A DNA stretch of 64,000 nt from contig OW203992.1 of assembly GCA_934047225.1 (NCBI GenBank), positions 6,127,501-6,191,500 on the forward strand, written 5' to 3'. A program made the position numbers and the translations under genes. This DNA comes from Ypsolopha sequella (taxonomy: Eukaryota > Arthropoda > Insecta > Lepidoptera > Ypsolophidae). The notes under the pieces are model-generated. The model was not told where the DNA came from. It did no database searches and was given only the letters and a program-made list of their open reading frames with translations. Shown one piece after another: positions 13,701 through 25,700 of the stretch (position 1 is the stretch's first letter; every line of letters starts with the position of its first letter).

Positions 13701-16700
13701 TTGTGCCCATTGTACCGTCCGTACAGCTGAGTGTGGAACTTCTGCCGGCTTCCGTTTACCCGGATATTTGTAACCCCCTCAGGTTCCGTTCCTAAACGCC
13801 GGGGTAAAGATAAAACTTAACTGTCACCCATTCCACAACGAACAGCTCCGAACAATTCGCTTAGATTAAATTATGTTAAGGTATGTTCATTCGAAAACCA
13901 TTTCGAGATTTAGGTTTAATAAGCCGTATTTTCGAACTTGTGGTCTTAAAAACCTCATGATGATGAATATTTTTACGAAAAAGCTGCAACTTCCACTTCC
14001 ACTTGAGAACACTTGTCACTTGTGAAATGACTATTTAGAAATATGTCCTTTGCTATCAGGATAAATTTATAATAATTTGCTTCCGACTGATTTGACAGAC
14101 GGATGACAGATGAGTTGACAGACACAGACATACTCCTTCTTTTTCTAAGCAATCACACATCATAATCAGTATAATGTCTAAAATTCTTAAGTGACGTCAT
14201 TTCGGACAATTCTTTAAATAATCATAAAAAAATAATGGTTAATTTATATAGCAAAATAATGAAAACTATGTCCTAAAATGGCGTATATTCTCTGAAAAAA
14301 AAAACTTTTTTTAAGCTATGAGAATTCTCGAAGTCGCTCATAAAGCTTGCTAGAAAAAATGTAACATTCACTTTTGACAGTCAAATTTTAGGACCAGTTA
14401 ATTCAGGGGTAAATTTTCACTTTGACTTTGTCATCACATTACGCGCCTTTTTTTGTCATAAAAGTCTAAGGAATGACTTGTAGAGCTATTTAACTATGGT
14501 GATAATGATACATAAACAAAACCATATCCTTTGCCACGTAAATAAACTGCCTTTACAAAGTGGCCGTTCCAAAACGATTAGTAAAAAAATTCCGTCTCCA
14601 GTCTTATCTCTTTCACTTTTACGAAGTAAACTTTAAATTTACCCAGGCGTATTGGAATGCTACCTAAAGGTAGTTTTAAAGCGAGCGCACTTCATCCTAG
14701 GTTGACGGTTTCCATCAGGTAGTGGCCAAGCCAAGCATAAGCACAGAGTGAATTAAAAAATAGACAACGCGTGCTTTCAAAACAAAACGAAATGTTCAAA
14801 ACGGGAAAACACACGGGAAAAATTTAGGTTTTCGGAAAGTCAAAAACCAAAATAATAAATGCACAGAATTTTTATTCTAGTCTTCTAAAAAAAATTAAGA
14901 AGTATGACGGAACGTCTCTGACGGAAACCGTATATGGTGTACGCATGACGTACACTTTACAGACTATTCCATTAGCGTACACTGAGGTTTCATGAATTTC
15001 TAGGGGAAAATGGAAACAAACACTGATAGCCCCTGTTTCTTCGATAAAGCACGTTCCAGCTCTTTGTGAAAATGTTCAATAACTCACTTGGCCGTTCGGT
15101 ACTACATAAGTACAGTTGCGAACAAATCATTGTACCCCGTGGCGATTCTTACTGCCTTAGCGTAAAGCTAGTAATCGTGAAAAATGTAATAACTAAAATA
15201 TCTAAATTAATAATAAAGTCAAATAGTTTATTTTGCAAAATAGGTATACAGAATACACTTTTTACACGCCAAATTTAATCTAATAAAAATATATGTAATA
15301 AAATAATAAATGTACATGAACTAAATTAAAGGTTTATTTAATTTATGTTATGTGACTTTTTGATCATCGTACAAATTCATACTGGTGGCTTGGTAAGTGA
15401 TCAGTATCATGAATCAATAACAATTTTGGTGAAATTCGTAAAATTAAATTTCGACTCCCCATAGTGATTCACTCAGGACGGGGAGTGAATTACTATGGAA
15501 AGTCGAAATTTCATTATACGAATTTCACAAAAATTGTTATCGATCCCTGATGCTGATCACTTACCAAGCCTCCAGTATGAATTTGGACGATGATCAAAAA
15601 GTCACCTTGTATATAAGATTAAAATGATAGGTAAAAATGTATATTATACAAGGTGAAATCCAATCAACCGCCCGAACCCATACCGGAGACCCGGCCAGGG
15701 ACCAGGAACAAGGTTCAATGATTACCAACCGATAATATAATATATATATAATATATAACTGAAATTCCACCGACTTACTCACTCATCACGAAATCTCCGG
15801 GACGAAATCACTATTGAGTCCACAAACTTAAAATTTGAAAGTGACTTCTTCTTAAACTTCAATTATTTACACCATAAATTTAATAAGGGATAGTTTCATC
15901 CTAATCTAATCCTAATCCTAATCCTAATCAAACTATTGTGATTAATATGTTAATTATAAGTACTAGTTTTTAAGTTAATAGTTATTATGTACCTATATGT
16001 TGCTTTTCCATGTATTCTTTTTGTCCCCAAATAAATTTCTTTCTTTCTTTCTAATAAAACAATCTTGCTTTCATGCAAAATGTACACAATTCTCATCCAA
16101 ATCCTTATTTAAGGCCAAGATTTTTGTACTTTATTCCCTCGTTCCTTCCTGTGATTCCAGCAGGGCTCTAACTTCTACTTAAATATTAACCATCATGAAA
16201 TCAGCACCTACATACTTAATACAGAAGAATTTTCAGTCATCCCCGACCCGGGAGGGTAATTTTAACATACATTGTTATTTGGTGTTACATTACATACATT
16301 GTTAATAGTAGTTTATGCTATAAGGGCGAAAAGGAATAAATTACGAGGACGATTTAAAACACGAGCGTAGCGAGTGTTTTAAACGTAACCGAGTAATTTA
16401 TTGCTCTTACGCCCGTGTTTCATACTACGTTTTTCAATGCATAGTGTGAGGAAATAAAACAAATATAATCTTGTGAACTTTAAATTATGATTGGCTCAAA
16501 AGAACTGTATCCAGAGCCGTTAAACAATGGAAAAAAAAGTATTTCATTTATGGTACACAGGAAAGGTTGCAGGTTAGCCAAGCATTGTAAATAAATTAAA
16601 AATAATAATAATAATAAAGCCCTAGGGCAAAATAATCGACTTTCTGTTCGGTTTTGATGCATAAAAAGTGGGCCTTTACGAGCACTTGAATTGAAATAGT

Positions 16701-19700
16701 AGTTTATGCTACAAGGGCGCAAAGGAATAAATTACGAGGACGATTTAAAATACGAGCGTAGCTAGTGTTTTAAACGTAACCGAGTAATTTATTGCTTTTA
16801 CGCCCGTGTATCATACTACGTTTTTCAATGCATAGTGTGAGGAAATGAAAACAAATATAATCTTGTGAACTTTAAATTATGATTGGCTCAAAAGAACTGT
16901 ATCCAGAGCCGTTAAACAATGGAAAAAAAAAGTATTTCATTTATGGTACACAGGAAAGGTTGCAGGTTAGCCAAGCATTGTAAATAAATTAAAAATAATA
17001 ATAATAATAAAGCCCTAGGGCAAAATAATCGACTTTCTGTTCGGTTTTGATGCATAAAAAGTGGGCCTTTACGAGCACTTGAATTGAAATAGTAGTTTAT
17101 GCTACAAGGGCGCAAAGGAATAAATTACGAGGACGATTTAAAATACGAGCGTAGCTAGTGTTTTAAACGTAACCGAGTAATTTATTGCTTTTACGCCCGT
17201 GTATCATACTACGTTTTTCAATGCATAGTGTGAGGAAATGAAAACAAATATAATCTTGTGAACTTTAAATTATGATTGGCTCAAAAGAACTGTATCCAGA
17301 GCCGTTAAACAATGGAAAAAAAAAGTATTTCATTTTGGTACACAGGAAAGGTTGCAGGTTAGCCAAGCATTGTAAATAAATTAAAAATAATAATAATAAT
17401 AAAGCCCTAGGGCAAAATAATCGACTTTCTGTTCGGTTTTGATGCATAAAAAGTGGGCCTTTACGAGCACTTGAATTGAAATAGTAGTTTATGCTACAAG
17501 GGCGCAAAGGAATAAATTACGAGGACGATTTAAAATACGAGCGTAGCTAGTGTTTTAAACGAAACCGAGTAATTTATTGCTTTTACGCCCGTGTATCATA
17601 CTACGTTTTTCAATGCATAGTGTGAGGAAATGAAAACAAATATAATCTTGTGAACTTTAAATTTTTATTGGCTCAAAAGTATTGTATCCAGAGCCGTTAA
17701 ACAGTGGAAAAAAAAGTATAACATCTATGGTACACAGGAAAGGCTGCAGGTTAGCCAACCATTGCAAAAAAAAAAAATAATAATAATAAAGCCCTAGGGC
17801 AAAATAATCGACTTTCTGTTCGGTTTTGATGCATAAAAAGTGGGCCTTTACGAGCACATGCATTGAAAAAGTATTTAACCCTTTTCAAAGCATACTCGTA
17901 ATTTGTTTAGTATATATATTTTTTGTATACCTAAGCTGTAGATCAGAAGTTTGCTATCGGAGGTACTTGGACTCTCACTTTTCGATTTTATTTTCGTGTT
18001 ACTAAAAGCGAAAAGTGAGTCAGCGGAACTTTCTTTGATACTACCATATACAGAGTGTTGATTTGCCCCGAAACTTTCGTCACAGTTTCACAGGGGAGTA
18101 AATATACACACACAATACTTGTCCCAAAAAAGGCAAATCATTGTTGATATTGTTTCGTTTGTCGTAAGACGGCCACAGTAGCGGCGCGGGCGCTCGTAGC
18201 TTTGACTGCGCATTGTCCGTCCACTCGCCTCTATACAAGGTGAATTTAATTTATGGTACAGATTCCATACACCCTGGGAGCCTATACACAGAATTACGAG
18301 AAGTTTACCTTGTCTATGGTATCCGACAAGCTGCAGGGCAAATTAATACCGAAGGTTTGGTAAGTGATCAGTATTACGAATCAAAAACATTTTTGCGAAA
18401 TACAAAAATGAAAATTTTTATTACCTCATATTGATTGGGCTGGGTATGTGTTTGTTTTGTAGCGAACAAGAAAAAGAACTGAATTTCCCAAAAAGAGTCA
18501 TCGAATTTTGATACTGACTACTTACTTAGTCTTCAGTATGAATTTGGCCGTATAAATAAATGTCACCTAATATTTGAAAATTTATTCAGAAAATAAATAA
18601 AATAATTGTTTTTTATTTTATTTTAATCGTATTTTAATCAAATTTAATGAAATTGTTATAAAATGATAATGTATGCTTTTAAATTATTTTCAACACAATT
18701 ATAAACGATTGCAAAATTGATTCGTCTTTTAATTTTACCCTTTGAGTTTTGCACATCGTTTATACGCCTAGCCGTCGTCGACCAACACCTGTCTTCAACA
18801 TGGTTAACTCCTATCTAAAATTCACTCGTGAATTAAAAGCTGTTGCAAACCTATTTCTACTGGACTAGTTATGGAGCGGCAACAATTAAATTCCAAAAAT
18901 ATTTCTATTTATTTTCAAAAAATTGGGGTACTATTTTTGAACACAGGTATTTTTTGCATCCGCGTCGTGTATTCAGAACTCTTGCGTGTGACATAAATTG
19001 CGTACAAAATCAACAACCTGTATACCTATATACTAATATGTGTAGGATGACTTTGAATGATATAGCCAAATTCATACTGGAGACTCGGTAAGTGGTCAGG
19101 ACCAAGGTTCAGTGATATTTTCTGTGAAAAACACAAAATAAAATTTAGGCTTCCTGTACTGATTAACTCTCCTCGAGTCTCCGGTATGAATTTGGCTGTA
19201 TCATGCAAAGTCACCTTTTACACAGGTACCTTGTTAACCCATTTGCAACCAGCGTTCTTAAATAAAGCAGTTTCACTTGATACATCGCCGCCAGCCGTGG
19301 CGCTAATTAATTATATTTTAGCTCAGTTGTATAATATCTTCAAGTAACAATTTCACGAAAAATTAGAAGAAGACTGCCTTGAAGGCGAATCAGGATAAAA
19401 GGAGCGTGGCTTGAGAAATAAGGTCGGAACTTTTAACTTTTCGTTTTATAATAAATTGGGCCAATCGCAGCGCAGAATCGCGGTATTATAATGTAATCGG
19501 ATAACTAATCTAGGCACTTATAAAACTGCTTTTGTTGTTGCAATTGCCTTATCGCAGTATGGAAGTAGATAAAACATATATTTTTATAACAAAAGTAACC
19601 TTAGAACCTTGTAACATTGAGATCTAATTAACTTACTAGAACTCTATAAACCCTCTAGGATTGTCAACACTAATTGAAAATGCCCTGGAAACAGAAAAAC

Positions 19701-22700
19701 ATTCTCTTTCCACTCTCTGAAAAGCTGAAACTGTTCTTTTACGTGCCATAAATTTTCAATGAGCTGCAAAAGTAGTCCAGACTCGGGACTGTCGCGCAAA
19801 TGTGCATTCCCACACTTTACTCACTCAGAATTCCTTGAATGTCATCCAACTCTAAAAATATCATTGAAATTAGAATAAAATGCTTTGTTTTGGTAGTCTG
19901 CTGTGGTAACCAGAAATTAGAAAAATGTGTAGATACGAGGTGCGTTTTTATGTTTGCGGAATGGCGGCGTTGGAGAGGGGTGCGGGGCGGGTCTCATTAG
20001 TACCTCAACGTGTTGAGTGATTTACTATTAGTATAAATACCGAATTTTATTACAATCGGCTCATTAATCTCGTCAACCAAGCAACTTAATCGGGAAGACA
20101 GCGTTCACAATGGAAAAAAAGCAACAGTTTTTGGACCTCTGTAACGAATATGAAAAGGGTATCTTGAGTCGAACTATGACTGGAGATGAAACTTGGGTTC
20201 ATCATTATGAACGTAAGTCTAAACAAACCCTATGCAGTGAAAAAAGGCGCACCAGCACCGCCTAAGAAGTTCATGGTGTCGTTTTCTGGGTTTCTCACGC
20301 TGTTTTCTGTGATACTGAAGGAATCCTGCTGATCGATTATAAGCTCAAGGGTGTTAATATAACCGGAGATTTCCACGCGTCAATTCTGGAGCGTTTGAGG
20401 AAAGCAATGAAAGAGAAAAGAGAGGAAATTTGACAAAAGGCGTCTTGCACTTGCACGATAATGCGCCTGTTCACAAGAGCCGGCTTATCTTGGCTCCCCT
20501 ACACAAGTAGGCCTCGAAATAATTAACCACCCACCATATCGTTTAGGCCTGGCCCTCTGCGATTATGATCTATTCCCAAACATGAAAAAAGAGCAAAACG
20601 AGCGACCGAAAGCCGACCAGTTTCAGCAGATTCAGACTGCCTTCTTCTGGGCGAGTGAAGACGCTTACGCGACGACGTTGCGTCTCGCACCCAGAAGAAG
20701 ACAGTCTAAATCTTCTGGAACTGGTCGGCTATCTCGAACAAAATAGTTATTGAGGTTAGCCATTTTGCAATAATCATAAAAAAAGAGCTTCAAAGTAAAA
20801 AAAATCAAGTGATGAAGAAGTAAAGGACGCAGGTTTCAGCGTATTTTGAGGACAAAAGTGAATATTTTTTTGTTCGATGGTATGCATAAGCTTATTGAAC
20901 GAATACGGCTTGCTTTAATGTTTGTCTTTTTATGTATGGGCTAGGAATTAGGTTAAAAGCCTATCCCTGTACTGTACACGATTTTACTATCAGAAATATT
21001 TTTTTTTACAGTTAGGTACAACTGCATACCTTGTCCGTAGAAATCGAACCTGGACCTGATTGATAGTCCTTCTGACTGAACAACCGCTTTAATTTTTATT
21101 TAAATCCTTGTTTATTTTTATTCCACAATCCATCTTATTGCGTGACCCTACACGTTTCAAAACCGACTACACAATACTACCAAAACTTTATAGACGCAGG
21201 TACCGATCAACAATGGCCACTATTTTTTGACAATAAGAGCTCAGTCATCCGTCTAAAAGTCCTGGTGGAATAGTACATTTCTGACACCTTGCCTTAACCA
21301 AGCAATTCAATAAAATCGCCCTTTATAGCCCTTTACAAACAGTAATGGACATTTATCATTAACGACCCCAAATACATCTGTAGGTGGCAAGTTACAATGT
21401 CTTGTTAGAACAATTGTCATCGATTTGGACCCAGGTTGATTTCGTACAACGATGCCTACTTTCGCGCTCAGTTGACTTTTCAGTATTTTCATGCAATCGC
21501 AAGCACAATGCCAACATTTTGATACCACCATACATTAGATCGAACTATGCCTACTTTTTTATTTTTGTTGCAATTACATCTCAGTTTGCCGACTTTATGA
21601 AAAATCAAATCGATAGCATTATGTCTATTTTAGTACAGTTGCATTCAAAATCTCTGAGTTCAAAATACATTTTGCTATAAGTAATAAATTGGCGTAAGTA
21701 CTAAATAGTTTATATATTTTTTCTCGTGTTTATTGTTTTTTTTTTTGTCTTCGTCCTCTTGGGGCAAGCAACAGTCTTTCGACCATACAGCCAATTCATA
21801 CGTTGTAGTTAATTTTATAAATGCTCATCCATTGTAAAATCTGATGTTATACATGTCCATAGTCCATATCAAGTCTTCAAGCGACTAGTTTTTAGGTTGA
21901 ATTCTTTGTTTCAGGTTTCAGTCCAGTCCGGGTGTTTCCATATCTTAGGAAATGTCGTTGTTCAGATTAAAGTCCAATCCTTGTGATTTCCAATCCTAGA
22001 TGAATTATAAGTCTTTCGTGTTTATTGTTTATGTTCATAAACAATAACTAACTACAGAGATAGATACGTCAGGCATCATGACATTTAATCGCAATGTCAC
22101 TGAATATTGCCATAGAGACTCTAGATTTAGGCCCAGTTTATTCATAGACACAGCGGAAAACTACCAAGTCTATGTTCATAGACTATAACATTACCCGAAA
22201 AACTTCAGAGCTTTATTTCAACCCTTTCGATAACACTTTCAAGCCCCCTAGGGTTACATGACAGTTATCTAAAAAGGGTTGCTTACTTGAATGTTTCTCG
22301 ATTTGTCTACACCTACAACATTGGAATATATATCACATCTAGGTACAGTCGCCTGTAGTTCAAGCTCCCTATTTGTAAACGATTTTAATGGCTATGACAG
22401 CGCAATAAGAACTGCCAATAGGTAGCCTGTCAGGCTGGCGTCCGTACGATACTATTAAGTATATTTAAAAATAAGGTTAAACGGCTTGTTCAATGAGAAA
22501 AGGGCCGGGTTCAATAGTAAAAGGACGGTCCTTTGAGTTGTATACCGGCACCTTCACACCTATTCAGCTTTGACATGATTAATGGTAGAGATTTAACTGC
22601 TGTATTAGGAAATCAAAGTTGATTAATCATGCTGCAAATTCACGGATTATCGGGAATGATTGGCGGTTTTTGGTGTTCTGTCAAAAAACTGCTTTTCCTT

Positions 22701-25700
22701 GTATCACCTTGTAGAAACCACTGGGCCGACTGAACTTTGATACAGTATCCATCGAAGGATCTCGAAAAAATTGAGAATATCACCATCGACATGACGATAT
22801 ATTGTGAAATACGTACTTGATTGCACTTTTGACAAGCTTTTCATACACGCTAAATAAATCAGATTAGTTGACGTCGTTGGTGATATATCTACTGTCGTAT
22901 AGCATTTAATAATAACTTTTTCTTTGTTTCAAATAAGGTGTCCTTGGCCAATAAAATGAATCAAGACCATTGCCATAGTTTTCTCGCGTGACAAACCACC
23001 ACTTCCGACCTTCGTAGGTCATTTCCTGTATCTAACTTTCTTTCAAATGACACGTGCCGTATTGACACGGCATGGAGTGCCCTTGGGTAATCAAAATTGA
23101 GGAACTTGGCTCTGATGGTCCCGTGAAAGGAAATGTAGTTTGATTTGAGATGAAGAAGATGACTGCCGTTAATAATTTCTTGATTCAAATTATGTTGGAA
23201 TGAAAAAGTTTGTACATGGATTTGTGTATTGCCTAGAGTCTGTCTTAAAGTAGGTAAGTTATGTGTGTATTTATGTATATTAGTTTTTATTTATAGAAGT
23301 GTTTATCTAATGGTAGACATGTGTATATTATCCAGTATATTAAAATTTATATATTGTTATTTTATTTGTACTTATAGACGAAAAACAGCATATTTTGGTC
23401 ACATTTATCGACATGAAAAGTATAACATGTTGAAGAACATTTTAGAAGGGAAAATGGACGGAAAACGGGGAAGAGGGAGAAGGCGAGTGATATGGAGTGA
23501 TAACGTAAAAACTTGGACTAACATAAAAGACGCTGCCAGTCTCTGCAGACTGGCACAGAATAGAGAAGAGTTTCGTGTGGTGGTCGCCGACATCCACTAG
23601 GATATGGCACCCCCAAGAAGAAGAATAGACTAAGTATTATATTTAGTCTATGCCTGTATATATTGACGTACTTATTATGTCAATGCCTGTATAGAACCTG
23701 TCAACTAAATGTAATGTATAGATAAGTACCGAGAGTATAGCCGATAAACTGCTGCGCAGTTTGGCTTCAATTTTTGTAAACAAACTTGTATATTTTCTGG
23801 TAAATAAATAATTCATTCATTCATTCATTGTATTCAATTCAATTATTTTATGACTTTATTTGTAGTACACGTATGTGTGATTACTTAATTTTATTATTAT
23901 AGTGTCCTCTCTCACCAAGGTTTGCTGGGAGAAATCTCTTTTCAGAGATAAGCTCGCCTATGTACATGTATTTTATTGTAAATAATTATATTTATTGTAT
24001 CTGTGTACAATAAAGAATAAAGAAAGAATTCTTTTCACGAAAGTGATAAACTGGCATTTTCGTTTATCTTCATTGATAATAAGTACATTGACAGGGTACT
24101 TCTTCCACGAAAAGAATTGAGACGCGATTCGAACTGGTTTTGGAATCTTTAAACAATACTAAAAAGTAGGATATAATTTTTCCTGTGCGACTAAAATACA
24201 GTACTTAATAATGGTTCTAAAAGCCTGCCGGAAACAAAAAGTCAAACAAAACCTGTCAAATATGTTAAAATCGTTAAAATTATCACGTGTAACGCTAGTT
24301 TTTGTGATATGCAATCACTGTATGTATGAAATAGTAGAACATTCACAGATTGTGTTACTTCTGTTTATAGATCGCATTGCGCAGGACAGCTATAGATCGC
24401 TGCAAACAATACTCACAAAAGAAATCGCTCCCCACATAATACTGCGATCGATTTTGCTAATACCAAATCATAGGTCTATTCCAGGGGTTGCCAATCCGCG
24501 GCCTGCGGGCCATATGTGGTACTCCGGATCACAACTTACGGCCCGTGGAGCCAAATCGCGAAAACATTTTTAGTTTTATTTTCATTGCAACATATAACTA
24601 ATAAAAACATTTCTAAATAGGTACATCGTTCGTATCCCTTTTTTCGTACATACTTATATAGGTACTCAGCTATCGAGACATTTTCTTGAATAATCGTACC
24701 TATTCAGAAACAATCATAAAAGGGCTTCGCGAACAATAGCTACGAATTACCATGGACGAATTCGTCCATGGAATTACGAAGAAAAATCTTTTCTCACGTT
24801 TCATCTTTGCCAAAACAACAAGACGTTAGGTACACAGGCGGAGGCGGATAAATACGCTTCTTTAATATCGGACTTGAAGCACGAATTCAAAAACCGATTT
24901 TAAGAATATAATTTGCGACGCCATTTTCAGTAGACGTCAATTCATTGCCAGGAAATTTATAATTTTCTAATGTACGCATGTTTTCCAATTGTGTTTTTTT
25001 TTGCACATAAAATATTTTCTTTGATTGTTATGAATGTTATAATTGTTTGGCCCGGCTGGAAATCTTATTTACATAATTTGGCACGGTGGCTAAAAAGGTC
25101 GGCAACCCCTGGTCTAATCTATTCTTACGCCAGATATTCCAAAAAAATCCCCCCGGTTTGTCGGTAATGGCTGGCCTGCCTGTCATAGAGAATTTTACGA
25201 AATTATCAACTGCATGAATAAAATCTAAATTATATCAAATAAAAGTCGGGGGTTGAAAAACGATTCTTCATATCTGTCGTCACCTCTTTTGATGCCGGAT
25301 ATTTTTAAGACGAATTGCAGATTGTGCGATAATTTGTTAGTAATTTAAATGCATGTTGGATATTGTTAGAATCTTTTGATCAGAATTTCTATTAGAATAA
25401 TAATCTTCAGTGAAAAGTGGGTGTGCCAAGTGTGGACTGGACTTGAATTTCACAGTTCACACTCGGGAACACATCTGACAACCCCTCGGGGATTTATGTG
25501 TTGTTTTGAAAATTGTGCATTGAGTTCAGATTGTTAAATTGCCGACGAGGATGAAAATCATTAAGAGCGCACCGAGCTTTTTACACACAAAAACACGTTT
25601 TTACAACCCTTGTTTGAAGTAGTAAACAATTAAATTAAAATCTAGGAAATATATTGGTTATATTGGGTATATGTACTAGACCGTATACACGATGGAAATA

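Noticed and set aside
15898..15930. CTAATC repeats and, at 43236-43250, CCTAA repeats: possible interstitial telomere sequence
   Set aside because: The first is a 6-bp unit, unlike the insect CCTAA pentamer, and the second has only about three units; both are too short.
16480..17863. Repeated 67-80 codon hydrophobic peptide in the tandem array
   Set aside because: Frame length varies between units through small indels, with no codon-level constraint and no known family.
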